Assembly: GCF_029637605.1 (NCBI RefSeq)
Contig: NZ_CP121261.1
Coordinates: 1,674,001 to 1,738,000, forward strand
Reading direction: 5' to 3'
Source of the DNA: Achromobacter spanius
GTDB lineage: Bacteria; Pseudomonadota; Gammaproteobacteria; Burkholderiales; Burkholderiaceae_B
DNA: 64,000 nucleotides
Shown here piece by piece: positions 8,054 through 17,279 of the stretch. Position 1 is the first letter of the stretch, and each line of letters begins with the position of its first letter. Position numbers and translations under genes: made by a program. The notes beneath the pieces were generated by a model that saw only the letters and a list, made by a program, of their open reading frames with translations, made no database searches and had not been told where the DNA came from.

Positions 8054-9622
8054 GTGAAAACATCCGCGCCACGCCGCGACCAGTTCCTGACCCTATGCAC
8101 GCTTACCGCCGTGCTGCTTACCGTCATCGCCATGGTTCTCTGGCCCACTGAAGCGGCCGCTACGGCCACCGTACTGTTCGACTGGACCACGCGCTCGTTC
8201 GGATCAGTGATCCAGGTGTTCGTCTTTGGCTGTGTCATCGCCTGCATCGGGCTGGCATTCAGCAAGTACGGCAACGTACGGCTTGGCGAAGACAAGCCGG
8301 AATACTCAACGCTGTCTTGGGTCTTCATGTTCATCTGCGCCGGCATGGGGTCGTCAACCCTGTATTGGGGCGTGATGGAATGGGCCTACTACTACCAATC
8401 GCCGGGGCTTAACGTCGCCGCCGGCTCGCGCGAGGCACTGGAATACAGCATCAGCTATTCCTTCTTCCATTGGGGCCTTAGCGCCTGGGCGGTGTATGCC
8501 CTGCCCTCGCTGGCCATGGCTTATCACTTTCATGTGCGCAAGAACACGGGCTTGAACCTGGCGTCCATCATCCAGGCCATTACGGGGTTTCGGGCCACGG
8601 GTCCGGTCGGCCGCGCGGTGGACCTGATCTTCCTGCTGACGATGTTCGGCGCGCTGACGGTGTCCATCGCGCTGACCGCATCGACCTTCACGCGCGGCCT
8701 GTCCAGCCTGCTTGGCACGCCCGACACCTTCAGCATGCAGGTCATCGTGATCGTCGGCGTGTCGGCCCTGTTCTCGGCCAGCGCCTACATCGGCATCGCC
8801 AGCGGCATGAAACGGCTTAGCCATATGGTCTGCTGGGGCGCGCTGCTGCTGGCCGCCGCTGTGTTGCTGGTGGGGCCAACCCAGTTTTCCGGCAACAACA
8901 TTGTCAACAGCCTGGGCTTGATGCTGCAGAACTACATCCGCATGAGCCTCTTCACCGACCCCGCTGGCGACGGCGCCTTCAACTGTGGCTGGACGGTGTT
9001 CTATTGGCTGTGGTGGGTGTCGTATTCGCCGGGCGTGGCGATGTTCGTGGCGCGCGTATCCAAGGGCCGCAAGATCAAGGAAGTGATCTACGCACTGTTG
9101 TTGGGCGGCAGCGCCGGCTGCTGGTTTTTCTTCGGCGCGCTGGAAAGCTATTCCATGCACCAGTTCCTGTCGGGCGCTATCGACGTGCCTCGCATCCTGA
9201 AGGAACACGGCGGCGAAACGGCAGTGGAAATGCTGCTGAGCGCGCTGCCCGTCGGCTGGCTGTTCCTGGCGCTGTACCTGGCCATCATGATCGTCTTCCT
9301 GGCGGCCCACGTAGATGCCGTGGCCTACGCCGTGGCCGCCACCACCACCCGCAACCTGTCCGAAGGCGAAGACCCCAGCCCCACCAGCCGCGTCTTCTGG
9401 TGCATTGCGCTGACGCTGGTGCCGCTTGCCATGCTGTTCACCAAGGCTTCGCTGGAAACCATGAAAACCGCCGTGGTGCTGACGGCCATCCCCTTCCTGT
9501 TCATCCTCGCCATCAAGCTGTTCGGCCTGTTCCGCTGGCTGATACAGGACTACGGCGATACCCCCGCGCACCAGATCGAATCGCCCACCCAAGCTGTTTT
9601 TATTCCCAGGAGATCATCATGA
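8054..9622 (+). CDS. BCCT-family transporter, CaiT-like (probable carnitine/betaine uptake)
   Basis: 522 residues with about 12 hydrophobic segments, the normal BCCT size. Segments such as [19 protein letters not shown] and [20 protein letters not shown] align in kind with CaiT and related carrier helices. An ATG with GGAGGAG upstream marks the start. The last codon overlaps the cntA start (ATGA at 9619-9622), so transport and oxidation are translationally coupled. This supports L-carnitine, gamma-butyrobetaine or a similar quaternary ammonium compound as substrate, imported across the inner membrane. Coupling ion and exact substrate cannot be read from the sequence. Confidence 0.9.
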   Translation: MKTSAPRRDQFLTLCTLTAVLLTVIAMVLWPTEAAATATVLFDWTTRSFGSVIQVFVFGCVIACIGLAFSKYGNVRLGEDKPEYSTLSWVFMFICAGMGSSTLYWGVMEWAYYYQSPGLNVAAGSREALEYSISYSFFHWGLSAWAVYALPSLAMAYHFHVRKNTGLNLASIIQAITGFRATGPVGRAVDLIFLLTMFGALTVSIALTASTFTRGLSSLLGTPDTFSMQVIVIVGVSALFSASAYIGIASGMKRLSHMVCWGALLLAAAVLLVGPTQFSGNNIVNSLGLMLQNYIRMSLFTDPAGDGAFNCGWTVFYWLWWVSYSPGVAMFVARVSKGRKIKEVIYALLLGGSAGCWFFFGALESYSMHQFLSGAIDVPRILKEHGGETAVEMLLSALPVGWLFLALYLAIMIVFLAAHVDAVAYAVAATTTRNLSEGEDPSPTSRVFWCIALTLVPLAMLFTKASLETMKTAVVLTAIPFLFILAIKLFGLFRWLIQDYGDTPAHQIESPTQAVFIPRRSS

Positions 9623-10791
9623 ACCTCATCGCCAAGCTTCCCGCCAACTTCTGCGCCGACGAAGAAAACGCCTGGACCCTGCCTGCCTCGTACTACACGA
9701 AGGACGCTGTCTTCGACTACGAAAAAGAAAAAGTATTCGCCAACGCCTGGATCTGCGTGGCGCACCGCAGCGAATTGGCCGCACCCAACGACTACGTCAC
9801 GCGCGAGATCATCGGCGAAAGCATCATCGTGTTGCGCGACCGCGAAGGCGTCCTGCGGGCGTTCTACAACGTCTGCCCGCACCGGGGCCACCAACTGATG
9901 CAAGGCAGCGGCCGCGCCAGAAACGTCATCACCTGTCCGTACCACGCCTGGACCTTCAAGCTGGATGGCGAGCTGGCCCTGGCCCGCAACTGCGACAACG
10001 TACCCAACTTCAGCCCCGACAAGGCCAGCCTGGTCCCCGTTCGGGTTGAGGAAGCCGCCGGCTTCATCTTCATCAACATGAACGCAAACGCCGGCACCGT
10101 TGAAGATCAACTCCCCGGCCTTGCAGCCCGCCTGCGCGCCGCCTGCCCGGTGGTGGATGACCTGCACCTGGCCGCGCGCTTCGTCACGCAAACGCCCGCC
10201 AACTGGAAGTCCATCGTCGACAACTACCTGGAGTGCTACCACTGCGGCCCCGTCCACCCAAGCTTCGCGGACTCCGTCCAGGTAGACAAATACCAGCACA
10301 CGATGCACGGCAACTGGACGCTGCAATTCGGCCTGGCGAAGTCGTCGGAAAAATCCTTCAAGGTGGATCCCTCGGTAAAGGACCCCAGTTTTGCCGGCTT
10401 CTGGGCCTGGCCATGCACCATGTTCAACGTGCCGCCGGGTGCCGACTTCATGACCGTCATCTACGAATTTCCCGCCAGCGCGGGCGTCACGCTCCAGCAC
10501 TACGAGATTTACTTTCTGAACAAGGATCTGACTGAAGAACAGCAGACGCTGGTTGAGTGGTACCGCGACGTGTTCCGTCCCGAAGACCTGCGCCTGGTGG
10601 AAAGCGTGCAAAAGGGCCTGAAGTCCAGGGGCTATCGTGGCCAGGGGCGCATCATGGTCGACCGCCAGCGCAGCGGCATCAGCGAACACGGCATCGTGCA
10701 TTTTCATCGCAAGCTGGCAACGGAATACGCAGGTAAGGCGGCTTCTGAAATGCCTCGGTCGGCGCCGCAACAGGCCCCCGCCTCGGCATGA
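9619..10791 (+). CDS. cntA: Carnitine monooxygenase oxygenase subunit (CntA/YeaW)
   Basis: 390 residues. The Rieske [2Fe-2S] ligands are C86-x-H88 and C106-x2-H109. The mononuclear iron site follows in [14 protein letters not shown] with H208 and H213. Glu205 is present at the position known as the electron-bridging glutamate of CntA, which separates it from ordinary Asp-bridged Rieske oxygenases. The C-terminal block ([20 protein letters not shown]) is typical of CntA/YeaW. The enzyme converts carnitine (or related betaines) to trimethylamine and malic semialdehyde using electrons from CntB. The start at 9619 has AGGAG upstream and overlaps the transporter stop. Confidence 0.93.
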   Translation: MNLIAKLPANFCADEENAWTLPASYYTKDAVFDYEKEKVFANAWICVAHRSELAAPNDYVTREIIGESIIVLRDREGVLRAFYNVCPHRGHQLMQGSGRARNVITCPYHAWTFKLDGELALARNCDNVPNFSPDKASLVPVRVEEAAGFIFINMNANAGTVEDQLPGLAARLRAACPVVDDLHLAARFVTQTPANWKSIVDNYLECYHCGPVHPSFADSVQVDKYQHTMHGNWTLQFGLAKSSEKSFKVDPSVKDPSFAGFWAWPCTMFNVPPGADFMTVIYEFPASAGVTLQHYEIYFLNKDLTEEQQTLVEWYRDVFRPEDLRLVESVQKGLKSRGYRGQGRIMVDRQRSGISEHGIVHFHRKLATEYAGKAASEMPRSAPQQAPASA

Positions 10792-11750
10792 GCACACAAC
10801 AGACCTTGCAAGTGCGGGTCGCGCACATTGAGCGCGTGACCCCGCTAATCAAGCGCTACACGCTGGAAGCCCTGGACGGCAGCGCGTTGCCGCCGTTCAC
10901 GGGCGGCAGCCACATCATCGTGCAGATGCGCGACGGTAGTCGTCAGGTCAACAACGCCTATTCGCTGATGAGCCCGCCCAGCGCGTTGGGTAGCTACCAG
11001 ATCGGTGTGCGGCGTGAAGCCGCATCCAAGGGCGGGTCGGCGTTTCTGCATGACAAGGTGGCCGTGGGCGACACGCTTGCCATCACCGCCCCAAGCAACC
11101 TGTTCGCGCTGGATGAGTCGGCTCGTCACCATGTGCTGATCGCGGGTGGCATCGGCATCACCCCATTCATGTCGCAGTTGCATGAGCTGCACCAACGAGG
11201 CGCTTCGTATGCATTGCACTACGCCTTTCGCGCTGACGAGCACGGCGCCTTTCGGGATGAGCTGACCCGGCTCTGCGGGCCGTGCGTCAGGTTCTATGCG
11301 GGCAACAAAGGCCAGAAGCTGGATCTGACCGGCCTGCTGGGCGGCATGGTCGCCGGCGCGCATGCCTATGTCTGCGGCCCCGCGAGGCTGATCGATGCCG
11401 TCCGCCTTGCCGCGCAAGCCAACGGCATTGCGTCCGCGCGTGTGCATGTCGAGCAATTCGCCGCACCGAAGCCAACAGGCAGCGCCTTCACCGTGGTGCT
11501 GGCCAAGTCCGGCAAGACCGTGGCAGTGGCCGCCGGCGAATCGATCCTGAACGCCATCGAACGCGACAGCACCGTGCCGGTGGAATGCCTGTGTCGCGCA
11601 GGCGTGTGCGGCACCTGCGAGACCCGCATTCTGGAAGGCGAAGCCGAACACGCTGATCAGTATCTCAGCCATGCCGAGAAGGCGGCGCAGCAGACGATGC
11701 TGATCTGCGTGTCCCGAGCCCGGGGCGGAAGGATTGTGCTTGATTTATAG
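10788..11750 (+). CDS. cntB: Carnitine monooxygenase reductase subunit (CntB/YeaX)
   Basis: 320 residues, starting by ATGA overlap with cntA. The order is FMN-binding barrel (about 1-105), NAD-binding domain with IAGGIGITPFM (118-128), and a C-terminal plant-type [2Fe-2S] ferredoxin with ligands C269, C274, C277 and C307 (C-x4-C-x2-C-x29-C). This is the phthalate-dioxygenase-reductase architecture used by CntB to pass electrons from NAD(P)H to the Rieske centre of CntA. Overlap with cntA supports a stoichiometric two-component enzyme. It is the last gene of the operon. Confidence 0.92.
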   Translation: MSTQQTLQVRVAHIERVTPLIKRYTLEALDGSALPPFTGGSHIIVQMRDGSRQVNNAYSLMSPPSALGSYQIGVRREAASKGGSAFLHDKVAVGDTLAITAPSNLFALDESARHHVLIAGGIGITPFMSQLHELHQRGASYALHYAFRADEHGAFRDELTRLCGPCVRFYAGNKGQKLDLTGLLGGMVAGAHAYVCGPARLIDAVRLAAQANGIASARVHVEQFAAPKPTGSAFTVVLAKSGKTVAVAAGESILNAIERDSTVPVECLCRAGVCGTCETRILEGEAEHADQYLSHAEKAAQQTMLICVSRARGGRIVLDL

Positions 11751-11813
11751 GGCCGCGCCGCTAGCGGGCGTGACGGGTGCGGCTTGCCTTGGGCGGCTTG
11801 CTTGGTGCAGAAC

Positions 11814-12530
11814 CTAGAACAACGCCCTTCCCAACGACGCCCCGCCATCCACATGCAAGGTCTGCCCGGTCATGAACGCCGCATCGTCCGATAGCAGGAA
11901 CGAGATCACCGCGGCAATCTCATCCGGCTTGCCAAAGCGCCCCATCGGCACGCCAGACAGATAGCGACGTTCGCCGTCGCTGCCGGGTGGGTTATTGGCG
12001 CGGAACAGTTCGGTTTCCGTGGGACCGGGCGCCACCGCATTAACCGTGATGCCGGTGTCAGCCAGTTCCAAACCCCAACCGCGCGTGAAACTGACCAACG
12101 CTGCCTTGGCGGCCGCGTAGGCGGTGCGTTGGGGCATGCCCAGAATAGTCAGGCTGGAGATATTGACGATGCGCCCCCAACGACGCGCCGTCATTCCCGG
12201 CAAGGCCGCTTGCACCGCCGCCAAGGCGGGGTGCAGGTTCACCCGAAGCACTTCATCCAGCTCGGGCAGCGTCACGTCAGCCAGCAAGGCGGGCCGGACC
12301 AGCCCCACGTTGTTCACCACGCCATCCACCTCGAAACGCTGAATGATGTCATCCAGCGCGACGCGGGTGGCGTCGTCGTCGCTCAGATCCACGGCAACGA
12401 AGGTACCGGGGAAATCGCTTGGCGCGGTGCGGGCCAAGCCAATCACATGATGGCCGCCAGCGGCAAGCCGGACCGACAACGCAAGACCAATGCCCTTGCT
12501 GGCGCCGGTGACAAGAAAAGTGCGAGGCAT
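11814..12530 (-). CDS. Short-chain dehydrogenase/reductase
   Basis: 238 residues from the ATG at 12530, which has AAGGAG six bases upstream; a longer frame from 12560 lacks one. The motifs are TGASKGIG near residue 8, the serine segment NISSLTI and the canonical YAAAK, with a C-terminal DGG. It is an NAD(P)-dependent oxidoreductase of the FabG-like classical SDR group. It lies convergent to cntB and downstream of the peroxiredoxin gene (47-bp gap, same strand), so it may be cotranscribed with the latter. A role in handling the malic semialdehyde from carnitine is possible but unsupported. Confidence 0.88.
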   Translation of the reverse strand: MPRTFLVTGASKGIGLALSVRLAAGGHHVIGLARTAPSDFPGTFVAVDLSDDDATRVALDDIIQRFEVDGVVNNVGLVRPALLADVTLPELDEVLRVNLHPALAAVQAALPGMTARRWGRIVNISSLTILGMPQRTAYAAAKAALVSFTRGWGLELADTGITVNAVAPGPTETELFRANNPPGSDGERRYLSGVPMGRFGKPDEIAAVISFLLSDDAAFMTGQTLHVDGGASLGRALF

Positions 12531-12577
12531 GGAAGCTCCTTCGCGCTCGCCCTTCGGCAAGCGCTTATCCAGACGAA

Positions 12578-13252
12578 TCAGGCGGCGCGGGCAACTGCCT
12601 GCGCAATGGCGGGCAACATGTCTGACGGCTCAGGGCGACGGGTGTAGTCGGGGTTTACCTCTGCGTAGACAATCGTGCCGTCTTGCGCGACCACGTAGCG
12701 AGCCGGCATCGGCAGCGTCCAACTGGCATCGCCATTGAAGGCGGGAAGTTCGTTCTTGAGCGACTTGTACAGGTCAACCAGATAGTCCTGTAGTTCAAAG
12801 CGCAGGCCGAACGCGGCCGCCACGTCGTTGTGCGAGTCCGACAAAATCGGGAACGTCAGCGCGTTCTGGCGCACTGCCTTGCGGCTGTTTGCTGCAAGCT
12901 GCGGCGAAATCGCCACCAGGCTTGCGCCCGCATCTTGGACAGCGGGCAGCGCAGCCTGCAACGCCTGCAAATCCATATTGCAGTAGGGGCACCAGACGCC
13001 GCGATAAAACGTCACGACCAAGGGGCCCTGCCGCAGCAGATCGGCGGACGACACGGGCTTGCCCTCGGCATCGTCCAGCGTGAAGGCAGGCATCGTATCG
13101 CCCGCCTTCAGGGCGCGTTGCGCCGCGCCGGAATTGATGAGTTCAGCGGTGGCGCGGTGCATGGTCTCCACCACCGAGCGCGGCACGTTATAGGGAGGCT
13201 GGCCGGCTTCAAAGGCGGCCTTGAAGGTATCGAGCTGTTCTTGGAGCGACAT
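12578..13252 (-). CDS. Peroxiredoxin-like protein (AhpC/TSA fold)
   Basis: 224 residues from the ATG at 13252 (AAGGAA upstream). A thioredoxin-fold peroxiredoxin domain starts near residue 50, with the redox motif FYRGVWCPYCN carrying a C-x2-C pair near residue 88. This arrangement belongs to the AhpC/TSA-like group often annotated as peroxiredoxin-like or redoxin-family, which reduces peroxides or thiols in the cytosol. An N-terminal helical extension of about 40 residues precedes it. It is divergent from the LysR gene at 13375, whose upstream dyad suggests coupled control, perhaps by oxidative stress. Confidence 0.87.
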   Translation of the reverse strand: MSLQEQLDTFKAAFEAGQPPYNVPRSVVETMHRATAELINSGAAQRALKAGDTMPAFTLDDAEGKPVSSADLLRQGPLVVTFYRGVWCPYCNMDLQALQAALPAVQDAGASLVAISPQLAANSRKAVRQNALTFPILSDSHNDVAAAFGLRFELQDYLVDLYKSLKNELPAFNGDASWTLPMPARYVVAQDGTIVYAEVNPDYTRRPEPSDMLPAIAQAVARAA

Positions 13253-13356
13253 AAGAATTCCTTGGCAAATAAAAGCGTTTTGGGAACACACATAGTGAAA
13301 GCACATTCTGGCTGGCGTGCAGCAGGAATGGCAGATACCATTCAGCGATAACGCTT

Positions 13357-13371
13357 ATTCCCAATAGGAAT
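13357..13371. promoter_or_regulatory. LysR-type dyad ahead of the regulator at 13375
   Basis: ATTCC-CAATA-GGAAT is a perfect 5-bp inverted repeat that contains a T-N11-A LysR motif. It ends three bases before the LysR start codon, consistent with autorepression, in the intergenic region shared with the peroxiredoxin gene. Confidence 0.5.
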
Positions 13372-13374
13372 TTC

Positions 13375-14262
13375 ATGGATCGCTTTCAGGCCATGACCAC
13401 CTTCGTGCGGGTGGTCGAAGCCGGCTCCTTTTCTGGCGCGGCCCGGGTGCTGGGGGTGGGACAGCCGGCCATCTCCAAAAGCGTGGCCCAACTGGAGCGG
13501 CATCTGAACGTGACGCTGTTGCTGCGTTCTACGCATGGGCTGACGCCAACGGAAGCCGGCTTGCGCTTCTACGAACGCGCCCGCCTTGCCATTCAGGAAG
13601 CGGATGAGGCCGACCTGGCCGCTCGCGGCGTGGGTGCCAGCCTGTCCGGGCGGCTACGCATTTCGGCGGCGCCCACGTTCGCCAGCCTGCACGTCATTCC
13701 CCACTTGCCGCGCTTTCTGGACGCCAACCCCGGCCTGGACGTGGACGTGGTGCTGGACGACCGCATCATCGACTTGATTGCCGAGGGCATTGATATCTCG
13801 TTGAGAATGGGCGCACTGAACGACTCCAGCGCCGTGGCGCGAAAGTTGGCGACGTCCCCCCGCTCGGTACTGGCCACGAGGGAATACCTTTCCCGACACG
13901 GCACACCACAGCTACCTGCTGAGCTGTCCGACCACGAGACCGTGGTGTTCAGCCAGGCGGGCAATGCGTGGAACTTCCAGCGTGATGCCGCCGAAGTGTC
14001 GGTGCTGGTCAGGGGCCGGGCACGGTTCAGCGCGGCTGAAGGCATACGCGCGGCGGTGCTTGCCCATCTGGGCCTGACCATTGCGTCCGACTGGATGTTC
14101 GCGCCGGAACTGGCCGACGGCCGCGTCGTCCGCGTGCTGGAAAACTGGTCGCTTCCCGACATCGACCTGTGGGCCGTGTTCCCCACGGGACGCCTGGCCA
14201 CCGCCAAGGCACGGCTGTTTGCTGAATTCGTAGAGATGGTGATGCGCGAAAATGGCCGATAG
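13375..14262 (+). CDS. LysR-family transcriptional regulator
   Basis: 295 residues, DNA-binding helix-turn-helix at about residues 1-60 (FVRVVEAGSFSGAARVLGVG) and an effector domain to about 290. It resembles the large group of LysR regulators controlling adjacent redox enzymes (PgrR/DmlR-like opening MDRFQAMTTFVRVVEAGSF). It is divergent from the peroxiredoxin gene and likely controls it and itself through the dyad at 13357-13371. The effector is unknown. Confidence 0.9.
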   Translation: MDRFQAMTTFVRVVEAGSFSGAARVLGVGQPAISKSVAQLERHLNVTLLLRSTHGLTPTEAGLRFYERARLAIQEADEADLAARGVGASLSGRLRISAAPTFASLHVIPHLPRFLDANPGLDVDVVLDDRIIDLIAEGIDISLRMGALNDSSAVARKLATSPRSVLATREYLSRHGTPQLPAELSDHETVVFSQAGNAWNFQRDAAEVSVLVRGRARFSAAEGIRAAVLAHLGLTIASDWMFAPELADGRVVRVLENWSLPDIDLWAVFPTGRLATAKARLFAEFVEMVMRENGR

Positions 14263-14301
14263 AAACCGCCTTCGATTGTCTACCTCACCCCTGTCGACAC
14301 C

Positions 14302-14652
14302 ATGCCCGATACCCTTCAAGACCTTAGCCAGCAACAACGTGAATTTGCCCAGGCCCGCAATTGGGGCCAGTTCCATTCGCCCAAGAACCTGGCGTCGGCG
14401 CTGATCGTGGAAGCGGCCGAATTGCTTGAACATTTCCAGTGGCTGACCGAAGAACAAAGCCGCGCGCTGCCCCCAGAGAAACTCGAAGCGGTGGGCAGCG
14501 AGATCGCGGATGTGCTGCTTTACCTGGTCCAGCTCGGCAACGTGCTTGGCATCGACCCCGTGAAAGCCGCGCAAGCAAAGATTCCCCTGAACGCGCAGAA
14601 GTACCCCGCCGACCGTGCTCGGGGTAGCAGCAAGAAATACGATGAGCTTTGA
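14302..14652 (+). CDS. MazG-like nucleotide pyrophosphohydrolase
   Basis: 116 residues, an all-alpha single-domain protein of the NTP-PPase superfamily. The metal-binding E-x-x-E pair is visible in LIVEAAELLEHFQW, with a second acidic segment EIADVLLYLVQL (E-x2-D) downstream. Such proteins hydrolyse non-canonical (d)NTPs such as dCTP derivatives to monophosphates, cleaning the nucleotide pool. It follows the LysR gene by 39 bp on the same strand, but no functional link is evident. No ribosome-binding site is strong; the ATG lies at the start of the conserved N-terminus. Confidence 0.85.
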   Translation: MPDTLQDLSQQQREFAQARNWGQFHSPKNLASALIVEAAELLEHFQWLTEEQSRALPPEKLEAVGSEIADVLLYLVQLGNVLGIDPVKAAQAKIPLNAQKYPADRARGSSKKYDEL

Positions 14653-14709
14653 GTGGTGGCCAGGCCGGCATCGTTCATGCCATCCTGATCTGCGATATTT
14701 AACCGCGGG

Positions 14710-16272
14710 TCATTCGACGATGGGTGACGGGTCCCGATCCTCGAACGCGGACTGCACGGCCTCGATAACGCGCAAGGCGCGTATCTTGTCGTCGAGTATC
14801 GGATACTCCTTCACGAGTTTGCCCGAGATGCACCACCCGTATTCCTTGACCGACCGGATTATGCGCACAGCGTCCGCGTCCGGCATTTCCAGTACGTCCT
14901 TGATGCGCTGCTGTGCAAGCTCGAACCGCACCAGCACACGCGCCTCGTCCGCCATTTCGTGGTGGATGGTGTGAGCCACAAGCTGAGCGGTGTAGATCGC
15001 GTGCTCGGTAAGGTCCGGGTAGCGCCAAGCCGAGTTGGCGTCGTCATAAGCATCGAACACAAAGTTTGACCTGACGCCGTCTTCGTATTCGACCATCTTG
15101 CCGAAACGATAGCCAGAGTCGTACCGTCGCATGAATGGGCTCGAGAACACGTCCAGCACGCGGTCATAACCATGGCCGAACTCGCGCACGCTGGTGATGG
15201 TCGCCGAAACAGGCAGGATCACCCCCGCTGGAATGGCCTCATCGCGCAAGAGAGTGTCGTTGATCAGGAAGCGGTGAATACGGCCGTTTCCGTCGCTCAT
15301 TGGGTGGAGGTAGACGAACCCGAATGCGATGGCCGCCGCGCGCGCCAGCGACTCGCGTCCGCGGGTCAACTGCTCGAAGGCTTGCAGCCCTGTCAGCATC
15401 TCATCCAGCACCGAGCAATGCGGGCCGATATAGTGGACGATGTCCTCGCGCATGGTGGCCTGGCCGACGAAGACCGGCGATTGGCGCACACCCAGCCGCA
15501 ATGCCGCGGCGCCGAGAATGTCCTTTTGCAGCACGATCAAGCCGTCGATACCTAGCGGCTCGTCCAGCTTGCCGCAGTGTTCGCCCATGACGTGGGCAAA
15601 CCGCTTGACCCGATCTGTCTGATCGGCCTCGTGTTCAATCTGGAAACTTGCCCGCGACTCCTTGAGCTTGAGCCAGACGACAGCGCGTCTCAGCACGTCT
15701 TCGCCAAACTGCCGATCCAATTCCGTGAGCGCCTCAAGCGGGTTGAACTGCAACGCTTGAGTCAGAACCTGGGAGCGACGAATGATGGGGCAAAAAGCTG
15801 GCGTACCCGGCAGGTTGTTGTTGATCCGCCAACGACGATCGCGAGCGGCTTTGGTGCGCGTGACGTAGGCATCATCGGAGATGGCATCAACGTAGGCTCC
15901 GCCGGCCAGATCCGGGACATCAAGTTGCTGACCGGTGAGCCATTCGTAGAAAAAGCCCGCCCTGCGCGCGTACTGTCCGAACGGCTCGGCTCGGCACCAT
16001 TGCTCTAGCGGCTGGGGTCCGCTGGCCGTGAAGAGCCGGGCGAAGAATTCGAGATGGATCTCCTCGTATTTCAGCCCGAACTCAAAGTGTCCGGCAAAGG
16101 TGTCGGCAGGCCGGTAAACAGCGGGATATTGGTTTTCGATTCCCTGGGGCGACTCTCGCGTCGCACGGACAGTACCAACGAGCGAGGTCACACGCAGCGG
16201 CTGCGCCGACGTAATGCCAAACCTGGCCTCCAGGGCTTTCAAACCGATCCGCATGTGATGAAAATCCGTCAC
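14710..16272 (-). CDS. Fic-domain protein (AMPylase-like), class II
   Basis: 520 residues. The Fic core motif HPMSDGNGRIHR is at residues 323-334 with the catalytic His323 and the phosphate-binding GNGR. Before it, S209-F-Q-I-E213 resembles the inhibitory (S/T)-x-x-x-E-(G/N) helix, except for His at the last position, so this would be a self-inhibited class II Fic protein. The family transfers AMP (or other nucleotide moieties) to protein side chains in the cytosol. The start is GTG at 16272; ATG at 16254 is possible. No partner antitoxin is next to it. A strong palindrome sits four bases upstream of the start. Confidence 0.88.
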   Translation of the reverse strand: MTDFHHMRIGLKALEARFGITSAQPLRVTSLVGTVRATRESPQGIENQYPAVYRPADTFAGHFEFGLKYEEIHLEFFARLFTASGPQPLEQWCRAEPFGQYARRAGFFYEWLTGQQLDVPDLAGGAYVDAISDDAYVTRTKAARDRRWRINNNLPGTPAFCPIIRRSQVLTQALQFNPLEALTELDRQFGEDVLRRAVVWLKLKESRASFQIEHEADQTDRVKRFAHVMGEHCGKLDEPLGIDGLIVLQKDILGAAALRLGVRQSPVFVGQATMREDIVHYIGPHCSVLDEMLTGLQAFEQLTRGRESLARAAAIAFGFVYLHPMSDGNGRIHRFLINDTLLRDEAIPAGVILPVSATITSVREFGHGYDRVLDVFSSPFMRRYDSGYRFGKMVEYEDGVRSNFVFDAYDDANSAWRYPDLTEHAIYTAQLVAHTIHHEMADEARVLVRFELAQQRIKDVLEMPDADAVRIIRSVKEYGWCISGKLVKEYPILDDKIRALRVIEAVQSAFEDRDPSPIVE

Positions 16273-16275
16273 GGG

Positions 16276-16301
16276 CCACTAAAAACGTTTATTTTTAGTG
16301 G
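16276..16301. promoter_or_regulatory. 26-bp palindrome immediately upstream of the fic gene
   Basis: CCACTAAAAA (16276-16285) and TTTTTAGTGG (16292-16301) form a perfect 10-bp inverted repeat around a 6-base centre. It begins four bases from the GTG start of the Fic gene. It may be an operator or a hairpin hiding the ribosome-binding site; the lack of a good Shine-Dalgarno makes the second plausible. Confidence 0.6.
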
Positions 16302-16399
16302 AAAACCCAAAAAAATGATAACGGAATACTGTCACACATCGCCGGAGAATGCACCAAGAACAGCGTGCATCGCTATCAAGACCCTACGCTTCCCTCCTG

Positions 16400-17146
16400 T
16401 CAGCGCATCCCTCCCGAGCCCAGAATCACCTCGCCCGTCACCCACCCCGCCTCGTCGGACGCCAGAAACGCGACGATCGACGCAATATCCTCAACTTTTC
16501 CGACGCGGCCCAGCGGTGTCTGGCCTACATTCCACGCCTCGAAGTCCGAACCCATCACCCCGGCGGTATGAGTACCTTCGGTTTCGACCAGGCCGGGGTT
16601 GACCGCGTTGACGCGGATGCCTCGGGGCCCGAGTTCACGCGCGAGCACGCCGGTGATGGCGTCAATGGCTCCCTTCGTCCCGGTGTAGATGGCGCTCTCG
16701 GCGGGCAACACACTCGTCACGTTGGAACTGATGTTGATGATGCTGCCGCCTTGGCCCAGATGCCGCGCGGCGGCTCCCGCTACCAGCAGCGTGCCCAGCA
16801 CGTTGATGTCGAACTGCTGTCGGTAGAGCGCTTCGGTGGTGTCCTCGATTTTGGCGAACTGGTAGATGCCCGCGTTGTTCACCACGATGTCCAGCCGGCC
16901 GAAGTGTTCGATAGCCGATCCGACCAGCGCCTCGACGTCGGTCTGCTTGGTAACATCCGCGCCCACCGCCACGGCCGTTCCGCCAGCGGCTTCGATGTCG
17001 GCCACCACCTTGTCCGCGCCGCTCCGGCTTGCGGCGTAATTGACGATGACCTTCGCGCCATCAGCCGCGAGTTGACGCGCGATGCCCGCGCCAATGCCTT
17101 TCGAGGCGCCCGTCACCAGGGCGACTTTATCTTTCAACTTGCTCAT
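16400..17146 (-). CDS. Short-chain dehydrogenase/reductase (FabG-like)
   Basis: 248 residues with TGASKGIG near residue 12, NNAG near residue 90, the serine block NISSNVT and the active site YTGTK, plus the NAVNPG motif. All catalytic residues are present. It is probably an NADP(H)-dependent reductase of broad substrate range. It is divergent from a LysR gene at 17280, with a perfect 9-bp inverted repeat in the 133-bp gap, so it is the likely target. The same SDR/LysR layout occurs at 1780-3460, and the two LysR proteins are of the same subgroup. Confidence 0.9.
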   Translation of the reverse strand: MSKLKDKVALVTGASKGIGAGIARQLAADGAKVIVNYAASRSGADKVVADIEAAGGTAVAVGADVTKQTDVEALVGSAIEHFGRLDIVVNNAGIYQFAKIEDTTEALYRQQFDINVLGTLLVAGAAARHLGQGGSIINISSNVTSVLPAESAIYTGTKGAIDAITGVLARELGPRGIRVNAVNPGLVETEGTHTAGVMGSDFEAWNVGQTPLGRVGKVEDIASIVAFLASDEAGWVTGEVILGSGGMR

Positions 17147-17248
17147 GTCTTGCGATTCCAGAATCGGCTGGACCGGAATGGTCCAGCGCGGCTAAGCCGC
17201 CATGTTGATCGGAATGGATTTGTTTGCGAACTGCCATTTCTGTATATT

Positions 17249-17270
17249 TCCCGTTCAGTTTTGAACGGGA
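17249..17270. promoter_or_regulatory. Perfect inverted repeat between SDR and LysR genes
   Basis: TCCCGTTCA-GTTT-TGAACGGGA is a perfect 9-bp inverted repeat. It ends nine bases before the LysR start at 17280 and lies in the shared upstream region of the divergent SDR gene. It is a good candidate LysR autoregulatory operator. Confidence 0.6.
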
Positions 17271-17279
17271 GTTCATGGC

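Noticed and set aside
9004..9618. N-terminal extension of cntA by about 205 residues
   Set aside because: It lies out of frame within the transporter gene; the ATG at 9619 has a ribosome-binding site and the family N-terminus.
16276..16301. Rho-independent terminator
   Set aside because: It lies upstream of the fic start and not after a gene end on either strand, apart from the convergent context being absent; an operator or leader hairpin is more likely.
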